IMG/VR virus record: IMGVR_UViG_3300046656_000100 | Span: 1 to 43,345 of that record | Reading direction: 5' to 3' (one strand) | DNA from: a virus | Length of the DNA: 43,345 nt | In this document: piece by piece, positions 7,280-15,105 of the stretch | Position numbering within the stretch: position 1 is the first letter of the stretch | How the letters are laid out: each line of letters starts with the position of its first letter | Position numbers and translations under genes: made by a program | The notes under the pieces: generated by a model | The model's database searches: none | What the model was told of the DNA's origin: nothing | Seen by the model: only the letters and a program-made list of their open reading frames with translations

Positions 7280-7500
7280 TTGCCGTCTCGCAGGATTTCC
7301 AGTTTGGCTTCAATCTCGCGGATATCGGATGCCGCATCCTGCACGGCGTGCCAATCGCCAGATTCGAGCTTGATCTGACAATACGCAATCAGGCCCGCCT
7401 TGCGCTTCTGGAGTTCAATGAGCAACCGGTCCTGCGGATGCGGTTCAAACGTCGTCCCGGTGTGCGCGATATCGAATTCGTTCGTAATGAAATGCGCCAT
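7276..7500 (-). CDS. Small hypothetical protein after the portal
   Basis: 74 aa, mixed alpha/beta at the start and helical at the end (AVQDAASDIREIEAKLEILR), suggesting a short coiled coil. ATG at 7500 overlaps the portal stop (TAATG). Phages often have a small helical protein here, but I do not recognise this one. Confidence 0.7.
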   Translation of the reverse strand: MAHFITNEFDIAHTGTTFEPHPQDRLLIELQKRKAGLIAYCQIKLESGDWHAVQDAASDIREIEAKLEILRDGK

Positions 7501-9815
7501 TACTGCCCACTTCCATTCGGCTGCGCTTCTGCCGCAGCCTCTTGCGCCTGCTGCGCCATCTCGGCTTGGTGCTGCTGGTCGCTCTGTTGCGATTGCTGCG
7601 CAGTCTGCGCCTGTTGCGCCCCCTGCGTCAAGGCGTGGTCATGCTGCTGCGCGGCCTGCTCCAGCTCGTGCTGATGCTCCATCGCCGCCATCCCCACTTC
7701 ATGCGCCATCTGCAGCCCGGTCGCCAGCCGCTCTTCCGCCGCTTCGGCCTGCGGGTCCATCATGACCTTGGCCGCCGAGATGCGCGCCACGGCAATCGCG
7801 TTCGCGTTCTTCATCTCCTGCAGCTTCAGTTCATTCGCAAAGCCCATCTGCGCTTTTTGCATATCGGCCTGCGTCTTGATCTGTGTCTCTTGCAAGCTGC
7901 CCTGTTGTTCCGCCTGCTTCGTCTGAATGAACTGCTGCGCCTTCTGCAACTCGGCCTGCATCTGCTGCATCTGCGCTTGCACGGCGGGAGGAATCTGCGG
8001 CTGATCGTTTTTGTCCTGCAACTGCGGCGGCAGCGCGTTTCGCAATTTCTCCGCGATCTTGTGACTACCCGGGAACGACAACTGCTCCACATAATCCGGC
8101 GTCGCCACCGCGGCCATCTCCGGCGGCAGATGCGGAATCAGTTCGCCCAGCGCCTGCGCGCCCTCTTCCCGCTTCGTCGCCGTCGCCTTCCCCACCGACA
8201 CCGTCACGGCATAGCGGCCCTTATTCAAGTCGTAAAACTTGTGCAGGCTGCCTTCCAGTTGCGCGATCTCCGGCGTGATGTTCGGCGGGGACGCTTGCGG
8301 TTGCCCGTTCGGCCCTTCCTGGTAGGGCTGGCCCACCATCACCTGTTCGGGCTCGTCATCCATGCCGAGAATGTGAATAATCTGCCCCTTCGTCGTAATC
8401 TTCGGGATGATCTTCACCGCGAGCTCGCCCGCGTAAATCAGCGCCCGCTTCACGTTATCGGGATAGTTGCTATTGGCGAGGTCTGATTGCGCCTGGAGGG
8501 CTTGCAACGCCCGCCCGCTCCGCTCATTCGGGTTCGTGTTCCCGAGACTGGCATCGCCCGTCGATGTCGTCGCCTTAATCGCATCCTCGCTCACCCGCAT
8601 CAATTCCACGGCGGCCTGAATCGGCGGTTCCGTCGTATCCAGCATCGGCGTTGGATACTCTTTGCCTTCCTGGTCCCACGGGTCAAACGGCAGATACGCG
8701 TGATTGATGATGTTCCGCGTCTGCCAAATCTGCTTGTAGTTCGCCACGCTCGCCGCCGCAATCATCGGCGCATTCTTCGGCGCCAGCGCGAAAATCTCCA
8801 CGGCGCCGCTATACGTGTAGTTGACCATCCGCTGCGCATCCATGCCCTCTTCAATCACGCCGCGCAGCCACACCTTTCCGTCGACGTTCAACTCTTCGCC
8901 CAGAATCGGAATCAGCGGAATCCGCGAGCCCACCCAATCGAACGACTGCAACGATTCAATCGCGTTAATCTTGTCGCACTTCACGGAGGGCACGCGCATG
9001 ACGCGTTCAGCCTTGATGTCCGCCTTGTCATCCGGCTTCTCTTCAACGACGGACCCATCCTGCAACTGATACAGATGCCGGTTCGTATACTCGATGCGGT
9101 AATACTCGGCAATGCGAATGCTGTCTTCGCTGACCCACGACGACCACGCCGCCTTATCGCCCGTCGCCATGAACGCTTCGAGCCCTCGAATATCGGCCTT
9201 CGGATACAGCCGCTCGAATTCATCGCGGCTGATGTCCTCCGTTACAAACGCCCATTGCATGTCCGATCGCGTCGGCTTCATTGCGGACGGATCGCAGTAA
9301 ACCGTGAGATTATTCGCAATGCGCTCCATGAACAGCGCTTGCCACATCACCTCTTCCGTCAACTCCCCGTCCCACGTCTCGTTGATGTAATCCGTGCGCA
9401 GCCGGAACCAGCCGATCCCGCCTTCAATCGCCTGGTCCGCGGCCCATTCAATCGGGGATTCCTCACGGCTGTTGTTCATCATCCAGCGCAGATAGCCCTT
9501 GAAGATATCGGCCGTGTCCTGGTCGCTCGAGCCGCCAGCAGGCAGCACGTCAAACCCGAAGCTGGCGTTCTTGATGGTGTTGCTCACTTGCCGCACGGGC
9601 TGCGAGAGGCGGTCGACCACGAGGCACGGCCGCGGCGGTTGCGGCGCCATCCCCTGCAGACTGTTCCCGCCTTCCCGCGCGAGCTTAATCGCCGCCGGCC
9701 ACTGGTCGCCCACCCGGAACTGTTTCGCGCGCACGATGCGATTGCGCTGCTGCTCTTCGGCTTCCGCCGCTCGGTTCCACCGTTCCCGCGCTTCGCGGAT
9801 GAGATCCTTCGCCAC
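7500..9815 (-). CDS. Portal protein, P22 gp1-like
   Basis: 771 aa, the size of P22-type portals (about 725 aa). The N-terminus has QFRVGDQWP and PCLVVDRLSQPVRQVSN, followed by NNSREESPIEWAADQAIEGG and GWFRLRTDY, then VYCDPSAMKPTRSDMQWAF. These are hallmarks of the P22-like portal family, which forms the dodecameric ring at the packaging vertex. The C-terminal ~200 residues are strongly Gln/Ala-rich and helical (QMQQMQAELQKAQQFIQ), matching the long barrel helix of P22-like portals but unusually Gln-rich. It lies downstream of the terminase genes and starts in a short overlap with the 67-aa gene. Confidence 0.92.
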   Translation of the reverse strand: MAKDLIREARERWNRAAEAEEQQRNRIVRAKQFRVGDQWPAAIKLAREGGNSLQGMAPQPPRPCLVVDRLSQPVRQVSNTIKNASFGFDVLPAGGSSDQDTADIFKGYLRWMMNNSREESPIEWAADQAIEGGIGWFRLRTDYINETWDGELTEEVMWQALFMERIANNLTVYCDPSAMKPTRSDMQWAFVTEDISRDEFERLYPKADIRGLEAFMATGDKAAWSSWVSEDSIRIAEYYRIEYTNRHLYQLQDGSVVEEKPDDKADIKAERVMRVPSVKCDKINAIESLQSFDWVGSRIPLIPILGEELNVDGKVWLRGVIEEGMDAQRMVNYTYSGAVEIFALAPKNAPMIAAASVANYKQIWQTRNIINHAYLPFDPWDQEGKEYPTPMLDTTEPPIQAAVELMRVSEDAIKATTSTGDASLGNTNPNERSGRALQALQAQSDLANSNYPDNVKRALIYAGELAVKIIPKITTKGQIIHILGMDDEPEQVMVGQPYQEGPNGQPQASPPNITPEIAQLEGSLHKFYDLNKGRYAVTVSVGKATATKREEGAQALGELIPHLPPEMAAVATPDYVEQLSFPGSHKIAEKLRNALPPQLQDKNDQPQIPPAVQAQMQQMQAELQKAQQFIQTKQAEQQGSLQETQIKTQADMQKAQMGFANELKLQEMKNANAIAVARISAAKVMMDPQAEAAEERLATGLQMAHEVGMAAMEHQHELEQAAQQHDHALTQGAQQAQTAQQSQQSDQQHQAEMAQQAQEAAAEAQPNGSGQ

Positions 9816-10018
9816 TAGGCGACCTCAATCAACTGATGCTTCTTGCGCGGAATACCCGCCACGAGATCGCCGATCTCATGCACAAACAGACAATCGGGAT
9901 GCTGGCAATGCGGGAACAGCACAGGATGCAGCACGCCATGCTGATGCACGTGCACGCGCTGCTGCTCCTTCGTAGCCAACAGCAGCAGGTATTCCAGTTC
10001 GCCGCGCGTCAGCGTCAT
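9815..10018 (-). CDS. Small His/Cys-containing hypothetical protein
   Basis: 67 aa, between terminase and portal. Residues 21-48 contain several His and two Cys (HVHQHGVLHPVLFPHCQHPD), a possible metal site. The first part is a Leu-rich helix (GELEYLLLLATKEQQR). The ATG overlaps the previous stop (ATGA). No family recognised. Confidence 0.65.
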   Translation of the reverse strand: MTLTRGELEYLLLLATKEQQRVHVHQHGVLHPVLFPHCQHPDCLFVHEIGDLVAGIPRKKHQLIEVA

Positions 10019-10383
10019 CGCCGTAGCCCCTTCAAGGCTTCGCGTTCCGCTTCAATCCCCGGCATCGCCTGCCGCATCGTTTCCCGCCACTTCAGTGCAT
10101 TCTTCGGCGCGTGCAGCAGCTTCGCCTGCACCCGCGGCGGGCTCGCCAGTAACTCAAAGTAGGCGAATATGGCATTGAGGGTGCCATCCTCTTCCCCAAT
10201 CCGATAGCCCCGCCAGATATCCCCCGCTACCTTGCGCCACTTCTCGCGCCCTTCGCACACAATCGTCAGCAGCCGCGGTCGGTCGCGCTCCATCTGCCGG
10301 ATGAACTCCTGAATGTTGTCCGTGAGCGCCTTCTCGCGCGTCGTGCTATAGCCGACAATGGGGAGATCAGGCAGGTGGAACAT
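10015..10383 (-). CDS. Hypothetical helical protein, terminase-portal gap
   Basis: 122 aa, soluble and charged, with helices such as IQEFIRQMERDRPRLL and a basic C-terminus. The ATG overlaps the stop of the 76-aa gene (TAATG). No family recognised. Its position between terminase and portal is common for small accessory genes. Confidence 0.65.
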   Translation of the reverse strand: MFHLPDLPIVGYSTTREKALTDNIQEFIRQMERDRPRLLTIVCEGREKWRKVAGDIWRGYRIGEEDGTLNAIFAYFELLASPPRVQAKLLHAPKNALKWRETMRQAMPGIEAEREALKGLRR

Positions 10384-10613
10384 TACTCTTCCACGTCAAA
10401 CGCTTCGACATAGAGGCGATGGCCCTCTATTTCAACCGTGCAGCGCAACATCTTAGGATCGCCATCAATAAATTCACACACCCATGATTGGTCATAGCCC
10501 ATATCTTCCGCGTTGCAGAGATGCATATTCGCGGTCTGCTTCATCGCCAATTCAACAGTCGTCGCCACGACGGTCGGCGTCTCCCCATAATCCCCTCCGA
10601 CATACACTTTCAT
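10383..10613 (-). CDS. Small hypothetical protein after TerL
   Basis: 76 aa, beginning KVYVGGDYGETPTVVATTVE, with an alpha/beta pattern and acidic end. ATG at 10613 has a good ribosome site (AGGAAGGGAG on the minus strand). It is separated from TerL by about 40 bases that include the GGGTGTAGACTAG motif also found at 32722-32734. No family recognised. Confidence 0.7.
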   Translation of the reverse strand: MKVYVGGDYGETPTVVATTVELAMKQTANMHLCNAEDMGYDQSWVCEFIDGDPKMLRCTVEIEGHRLYVEAFDVEE

Positions 10614-10638
10614 CGCGCACTCCCTTCCTGAAGTGCCG

Positions 10639-10651
10639 CTAGTCTACACCC
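10639..10651 (-). repeat. Intergenic GGGTGTAGACTAG motif (second copy)
   Basis: Identical to 32722-32734; here it follows the TerL stop codon and precedes the ribosome site of the 76-aa gene. Both copies are followed within ten bases by an ACTTC. Confidence 0.45.
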
Positions 10652-10652
10652 G

Positions 10653-12155
10653 TCATCCCATCCACGACTGGCTAAACCCCGTAAACGCCGGCGTCGGCAC
10701 CGGTTCCTCTTTCCGCTTCTTCGCCACGGTCTGCGCAAACGTCAGCGCCAGCGCGTCCCCTTCATCCGGACTCGGCACGTCCCGCGCCTTCATCTCTTTC
10801 TTACTCTCCAGCCACACCCGCTGCTTCAAATCCTCCCGCAACCCCGGCGCCGTCAAGTCATTCTCCAGCCGCGGCGAGGTATCAATCGCCCCGTTGACCA
10901 GCCACTCCTTCATCCGGCCCCACATCATGTCGCGCATATAGCGGTATTTCTTATCAGGACTATCGGCGCCGAAGTTCACTTCCAGAAGGTTCGTATGTCC
11001 TAATTCCCGCAGTCGTGTCCCCACGCTTCCAGCAATACCAGCACTGTCGAGGAAGAGCATCGAGACACGACGACCCCCGTAGGTGCCGCCCAAGACATCG
11101 GCGAGCCGGTTCGTAAGCACGGAGGGGTCGCGAGTAAGCTCGCCGGCAATACGGATAGCAGGAATGCTACGGGCATCGCGTCCCAGTCGAAAACGGATGA
11201 CATTGGAATCCTTGCCACCCCAGGCCAAGTCGCATCCGGCCACAAGGGGTTCATCATCAAGCACCTCCACCTTTCGCTTCTGCGCCTCGCGCACGCGCAC
11301 CGCATCGATAAACTGCGCGTCTTCCGCATTCGGCGGCAGCCCTCTGACGCGCACCCGAAACCGATCGCTATCCTCGCCCCAGTCTTCCAACTGTTCCGCA
11401 ATCAGCGCCTTATTCGGGAACTGACACGTTCGCGCATCAATCTGCCACGTCTTCCATCCGCGCCCCTTGCCGGCAAACACGATGTCGTGAAAACTGCCCC
11501 TGCGTCTCGTCGGGTTGCCAAACAGAAACTGCATCGGCTCCCCGTCCGTCAAGCCGCCCTCCTGCACCTCGTGGATAATCTCCGGCACGTTGCTGTCTTC
11601 GTCGTTGATGTAAAAACTCGTGCTCGCCGCGTTGTGCTGTCCGGCGAAGCTCTCGCTGTTGTCCGGGTCGCACGTCTGCGGGCTGCACTTCCACTCTTCC
11701 CGATGGCCTTTGCGATACAGGATGCTCGTGTTCAGCTCGAACCAATCGCGCGTAATCGCCCGCTTCACCCATGTTGTAATGCTCGGCCATGTCTTATCTT
11801 GGAGCTGTGGCCCGGTGTTCGCCGTGATGACGCCTTTCGCGTGGCGCCTGGTCGACATCAGGAAGCTGACGAGCATGCCCGTCAACGCGCCCTTCCCAAT
11901 GCCGTGGCCTGAACTCACCGCCGCGCGGATGGGCATCACGGGATGCACGCCATCAAAGTCCCGCGCTTTAATCTCATCGCCCAACCAAGCTAAAAACTCA
12001 CATTGCCAGATGTCCGGCTCACGATAGTGCTGCAAGGGCCCTGGCTCGCCCCAGGGGAACGCGCCGCACACCCACGCAAGGGGATCGCTATAGAGGGACG
12101 CGCACCACTCCACGAGGTCGTCATCGTAGCTGCGCGAGGGGGCCGGGCTGCTCAT
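10653..12155 (-). CDS. Terminase large subunit (ATPase and nuclease)
   Basis: 500 aa. The ATPase half shows a Walker A-like SSGHGIGKGAL at 81-91, a form known in phage terminases, and a Walker B-like FYINDEDSNVPE at 181-192. A coupling-type segment QFLFGNPTRRRGSF follows at about 209-222. The nuclease half has the RNase H-like acidic residues: Asp in AGCDLAWGGKDSNV (D309), Asp in MLFLDSAGIAG (D370) and SPDEGDALAL near 462-470. It would translocate DNA into the procapsid and cut concatemers. ATG at 12155 overlaps the TerS stop (ATGA). With a P22-like portal and circular closure, headful packaging is likely. Confidence 0.92.
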   Translation of the reverse strand: MSSPAPSRSYDDDLVEWCASLYSDPLAWVCGAFPWGEPGPLQHYREPDIWQCEFLAWLGDEIKARDFDGVHPVMPIRAAVSSGHGIGKGALTGMLVSFLMSTRRHAKGVITANTGPQLQDKTWPSITTWVKRAITRDWFELNTSILYRKGHREEWKCSPQTCDPDNSESFAGQHNAASTSFYINDEDSNVPEIIHEVQEGGLTDGEPMQFLFGNPTRRRGSFHDIVFAGKGRGWKTWQIDARTCQFPNKALIAEQLEDWGEDSDRFRVRVRGLPPNAEDAQFIDAVRVREAQKRKVEVLDDEPLVAGCDLAWGGKDSNVIRFRLGRDARSIPAIRIAGELTRDPSVLTNRLADVLGGTYGGRRVSMLFLDSAGIAGSVGTRLRELGHTNLLEVNFGADSPDKKYRYMRDMMWGRMKEWLVNGAIDTSPRLENDLTAPGLREDLKQRVWLESKKEMKARDVPSPDEGDALALTFAQTVAKKRKEEPVPTPAFTGFSQSWMG

Positions 12156-12565
12156 GGTTTCAGCTTCAGCAACGATCGCTCCTTCGCGCGATCGAGTGCC
12201 GTCGTATTATCCGCCCGAATCTCAATCTCCTGCACTTGTTCTTTCGGCCGGTCAATCGCTCTGTTGAGCAAATCGCTGAAGGCTTGCACGCTCGGGTCTT
12301 TCTCCCAGACCTCGATGACTTCGGCATCCTGGTCAACATCCTCGAGCGAGCGTACGCGTTCGAATTTGCCGGTCTGCTTATCGCGATAGACCAGATACTG
12401 CAGACCGGCGGCATTGGCGAGCTGGGCATTGATGAGAACGTCCAAATGCGCCGTAATGGCTTGACGCACCTTCTCCCGCGCGGCCTCCTTGGCCATAGTG
12501 GATGGCCACTTGGAGCCGGGCTTTCGACCGGAGCCTGGACGATAGCCGCCTCGGTTCTTTTTCAA
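12152..12565 (-). CDS. Terminase small subunit (putative)
   Basis: 137 aa directly upstream of TerL. It starts KKNRGGYRPGSGRKPGSKW, the basic Gly/Pro/Arg N-terminus common in terminase small subunits and other phage DNA-binding proteins. A helical middle (AREKVRQAITAHLDVLINAQ) would serve oligomerisation. The frame needs a TTG start at 12565, with no clear ribosome site. A sigma70-like promoter lies about 50 bases upstream (12614-12642), so this is probably the first gene of the packaging/head operon. Recognition of the pac site is inferred. Confidence 0.75.
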   Translation of the reverse strand: MKKNRGGYRPGSGRKPGSKWPSTMAKEAAREKVRQAITAHLDVLINAQLANAAGLQYLVYRDKQTGKFERVRSLEDVDQDAEVIEVWEKDPSVQAFSDLLNRAIDRPKEQVQEIEIRADNTTALDRAKERSLLKLKP

Positions 12566-12582
12566 AGTAATCAGTTGGAGGA

Positions 12583-12674
12583 AGTCTACCCCTCTACTCT
12601 ACTCATGGGTGTGTTCATACTTGATATTATTGTGATTGTAAAATGTATGTATATATAGGGTAGAGAGGGTAGAG
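12583..12674. repeat. AT-rich segment flanked by TCTAC/GTAGA repeats
   Basis: Three TCTAC units (12585, 12593, 12598) on one side and two GTAGA units in gggtagagagggtagag (12658-12674) on the other form an imperfect inverted array around an AT-rich core (about 12605-12657). Further right are TCTAC at 12720 and two copies of GGTCCTACCC (12706-12715, 12734-12743). The array sits between the VapE-type helicase gene and TerS. It could be a replication origin, a pac/regulatory region or both. The repeats are seen directly; the function is inference. Confidence 0.5.
12614..12642 (-). promoter_or_regulatory. Sigma70-like promoter for the terminase/head operon
   Basis: Read leftward, -35 TTTACA (12637-12642), a 17-base spacer and -10 TATGAA (12614-12619). 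The expected start is near 12607, about 40 bases before the TTG of the small terminase gene. It is the best consensus-like promoter I find on the leftward strand, and it lies in the most AT-rich intergenic stretch. Confidence 0.55.
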
Positions 12675-12720
12675 AAAGTAAGGTATCTATGGAATAAGGA
12701 TTTGCGGTCCTACCCTTGGT

Positions 12721-13908
12721 CTACTCATTGGCTGGTCCTACCCATCGTTTGCCTTGTTTGCCGCGGCGCATGATGTTTTTCTTGGTCCAGCCAGCTAATC
12801 GGAGGATACGGCCGACCCTCAGCTCATCCGCGCGACCAATCTGGGCGGCGTCAAATTTGAGTATACGGATGAGCACTTCAGCGACGGTAATTTCTGTGTC
12901 GAGGCCAATCCCGGCGAAGACGAGGTCGGTCCATGCATCATCGGCTTGGCGATCGGCTTGGACAGCGAGGGTAGGGAGCGTCGGCGTGATCCACCACGGT
13001 TCGCCGGCCTGCACGCGATAGACGGCTTCAGCGAGGAGCTGCGTGCGGGCCGTGGCGAGCGATTCGAGGTTGACGAGGCCGCAGCGAATGGGCCAAAAGC
13101 GCCGCAAGCCGGTTTCATCAGCGCCCCACCCGTCATGGTTGGTCGTGCCGGCAAAGATGCATTGACGAGGATGGTCAGCCGCGTAATGGCCATAACTCAC
13201 ACGATAGCGATCGGTGGGCGTGCTGATGACGGTTTTGACGCGACTCACTTCGGCACGGCTGAAGGCGTCGAGCTCACCGATTTCAATCACCCATTTGCCT
13301 TGGAGGCCCTCAAAGAAATCCTTATGCGTGACGGATTCATGCGCTTGGGCGTAATACGCCCCGCCGAGGATGCGTAAGGCGGATGTCTTGCCGATGCCTT
13401 GGCCGCCTTCAAACACGACCATCGTGTCGAGTTGACAGCCAGGACGCAGCACGCGAGCGACGAGGCCCAAGAACAGATTCGCGCTGACGGCGCGCACATA
13501 GGCGCAGGGCATCGTCTCGCCACACTCGACGCCCCAATGGTCCTCCAGCGCGAGGTTAATCCGGGGCGTCTCGTCCCATGTCAGCGTGCAGAGGTTATCG
13601 CGCACGACATGGCGCAGACGTTGGCTGGCGACATAATGCACCGCTTTTTTCACTTCGGTCGTCGTCATGGCGGGAATGCCGATCGTCTGCTGCATATGCG
13701 CCGTAAGACGATACGTGTCGGCTTCGTCCCACTCCCGGGGCATATCGCCAGTGGGGCAGGTCATGAGGCGATCGAGGAATTCATCGCGCCAGAGCACGTC
13801 AGGCCCGTAAGCGCCATCATGCTGGAGCACGCCCACGGCGTTGGAGAGATTCGCCCGTAGACCGCGCTCGCCGCGGTCGAGATGAGCAATCCACGAATAA
13901 TCAGGCAC
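12721..13908 (-). CDS. VapE-type SF3-like helicase/ATPase
   Basis: 395 aa. Walker A GGQGIGKTSAL at 168-178, Walker B-like WVIEIGELD at 206-214, and a sensor-type FAGTTNHDGW at 252-261 followed by RRFWPI at 269-274. These are the diagnostic motifs of the virulence-associated E family of phage and satellite replication ATPases. The usual N-terminal primase part is missing, so it probably acts as initiator/helicase. With no polymerase in the window, it is the best candidate for starting replication. GTG at 13908 follows AGAGGTGG. It lies just downstream of the methyltransferase cluster and just upstream of the repeat-rich AT segment. Confidence 0.85.
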   Translation of the reverse strand: MPDYSWIAHLDRGERGLRANLSNAVGVLQHDGAYGPDVLWRDEFLDRLMTCPTGDMPREWDEADTYRLTAHMQQTIGIPAMTTTEVKKAVHYVASQRLRHVVRDNLCTLTWDETPRINLALEDHWGVECGETMPCAYVRAVSANLFLGLVARVLRPGCQLDTMVVFEGGQGIGKTSALRILGGAYYAQAHESVTHKDFFEGLQGKWVIEIGELDAFSRAEVSRVKTVISTPTDRYRVSYGHYAADHPRQCIFAGTTNHDGWGADETGLRRFWPIRCGLVNLESLATARTQLLAEAVYRVQAGEPWWITPTLPTLAVQADRQADDAWTDLVFAGIGLDTEITVAEVLIRILKFDAAQIGRADELRVGRILRLAGWTKKNIMRRGKQGKRWVGPANE

Positions 13909-13945
13909 GGACCACCTCTTGATCAGGTGTGAAAAGCGGCGGGCT

Positions 13946-13970
13946 CGTGTGGTGGATCAAGCACCACGCG
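13946..13970 (-). other. Hairpin between methyltransferase and helicase genes
   Basis: CGTGTGGTG (13946-13954), a 7-base loop and CACCACGCG (13962-13970) pair over nine positions with one G-U. No T-tract follows, so it does not look like a standard intrinsic terminator. It may tune expression of the downstream helicase gene or be a processing site. Confidence 0.4.
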
Positions 13971-13999
13971 ACAGGGGCCTCGCCAGGCGCCCGCCGGCA

Positions 14000-14716
14000 C
14001 TACTCTACCAAACTCAACGGCATCTGCGTCCGTTCGTTTCTTACCGTGTCATCGCCCAATAGGAGGACGTCTTGCGCGAGACGGTTCGCGGCGATCTCGC
14101 AGTAGCGTTCTTCGCGTTCAATGCCGACGCATTGACGGCCGAGGCGTTTGGCAGCGACTAGCGTCGTGCCGCTGCCCATAAATGGATCAAGAACGAGCGA
14201 TGCGTTCGGGAAGAATCCGAGGCACCACTGCATTAGAGATTCTGGTTTCTGCGTCGGATGCACTCGCTGATTCGCGATAGCGTTGTTCGATAAATCACGA
14301 CGGCAATACACTCCGTGCCCCTTACTCATCCATGCCAACTCTGCGTCACTCAGGAATGATCCGAATGCGGCATCGTTCCTCTTCAACCACACCAAGCAGG
14401 CGCCTCTTGGCAATAGGTTTGGATAGTGATTCCAGCCCCAGATCACTTGGTCGCGTCCGATAGTCAGGAGAAACGATGGATCGAACGGCTTGTCATCGTT
14501 CGCAATAGGGCGACCACCGGACGAACCTATGCCATTGCCGCGCTTCGCAATGTTCTCCTTCGTGCCACCAGAGAACCGACTATTATCGGTATCCAGTGAG
14601 ACTCCGTAGGGTGGATCCGTCAGGAGCAGATCGACGCCAAACCACACGGAAGGAAGCACCTCTCGGCAGTCGCCGTGGTAAATCGTCATCCCACCGTGTT
14701 CATAATAGGGTGTCAT
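14000..14716 (-). CDS. DPPY-type DNA methyltransferase (N6-adenine likely)
   Basis: 238 aa from ATG 14716. Catalytic motif DPPYGVS at 34-40, HPTQKPESLM at 153-162, and the SAM-binding motif DPFMGSGTT at 177-185 followed by CVGIEREERY. The order (catalytic motif before the FxGxG motif) is that of beta-class amino-methyltransferases. DPPY usually means N6-adenine, though N4-cytosine is not excluded. It starts in an ATGA overlap with the nuclease gene, so the C5 methylase, nuclease and this enzyme form one translational block. It probably protects phage DNA from host restriction. Confidence 0.88.
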   Translation of the reverse strand: MTPYYEHGGMTIYHGDCREVLPSVWFGVDLLLTDPPYGVSLDTDNSRFSGGTKENIAKRGNGIGSSGGRPIANDDKPFDPSFLLTIGRDQVIWGWNHYPNLLPRGACLVWLKRNDAAFGSFLSDAELAWMSKGHGVYCRRDLSNNAIANQRVHPTQKPESLMQWCLGFFPNASLVLDPFMGSGTTLVAAKRLGRQCVGIEREERYCEIAANRLAQDVLLLGDDTVRNERTQMPLSLVE

Positions 14717-15105
14717 GTCAGTTGTGTCCGCAACCACTCAATCGTCTCGACGCTGGCGAGCTGCTTCGGCGTGAATTGGAACACCTTCCAGCCAGCGGCT
14801 TGCGCCAGATTCAGCTTTTCATAATCGCGCTGGAGGCCCTTGCGCGTGGAATGGTCGCGAAAGCCTTGCTGCTCCACGATGATTTTCTGCAGGGGCCAGC
14901 AATAATCTGCGCGGAAATCCCGGTCGGCCAGGAACAGCACTTCGCGAGCCGGGATGGGCAGCTTGGCCGCGGCGCACAGCTCCATGAAGCGATCGAAGGG
15001 CTGGGCATGGGGCCGCAGCGGCAAGGGGAGCGGAGGCGCGAGGCCATCCATGCGACGGCGGAAGGCGGCGTATTCTTCTTCCGTCCAGCGCAGCCCGTGG
15101 CTCAT
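14713..15105 (-). CDS. PD-(D/E)XK-like endonuclease (Vsr/DUF559-type)
   Basis: 130 aa from ATG 15105, chosen because it makes an ATGA overlap with the C5 methyltransferase stop. RDFRADYCWP (D67), KIIVEQQG (E78, with Q80 in place of the usual third catalytic residue), then DHSTRKGLQRDYEKLNLAQ and GWKVFQFTPKQL give the layout of small phage PD-(D/E)XK nucleases related to Vsr/DUF559. Those proteins pair a strand Asp with ExE/ExK and a HTRG-like loop. It is sandwiched between two DNA methyltransferases. It may be a mismatch, junction or restriction-like nuclease; activity is not certain because of the Gln. Confidence 0.7.
   Translation of the reverse strand: MSHGLRWTEEEYAAFRRRMDGLAPPLPLPLRPHAQPFDRFMELCAAAKLPIPAREVLFLADRDFRADYCWPLQKIIVEQQGFRDHSTRKGLQRDYEKLNLAQAAGWKVFQFTPKQLASVETIEWLRTQLT

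Noticed and set aside
8487-9818. Long plus-strand open frame (443 aa) opposite the portal gene, and a neighbour at 7542-8486
   Set aside because: Arg/His/Leu-rich translations typical of antisense frames in GC-rich DNA; the minus strand here is a clear P22-like portal.
13946-13970. Hairpin as an intrinsic terminator
   Set aside because: No T-tract on the leftward strand after the stem, so recorded only as a hairpin.
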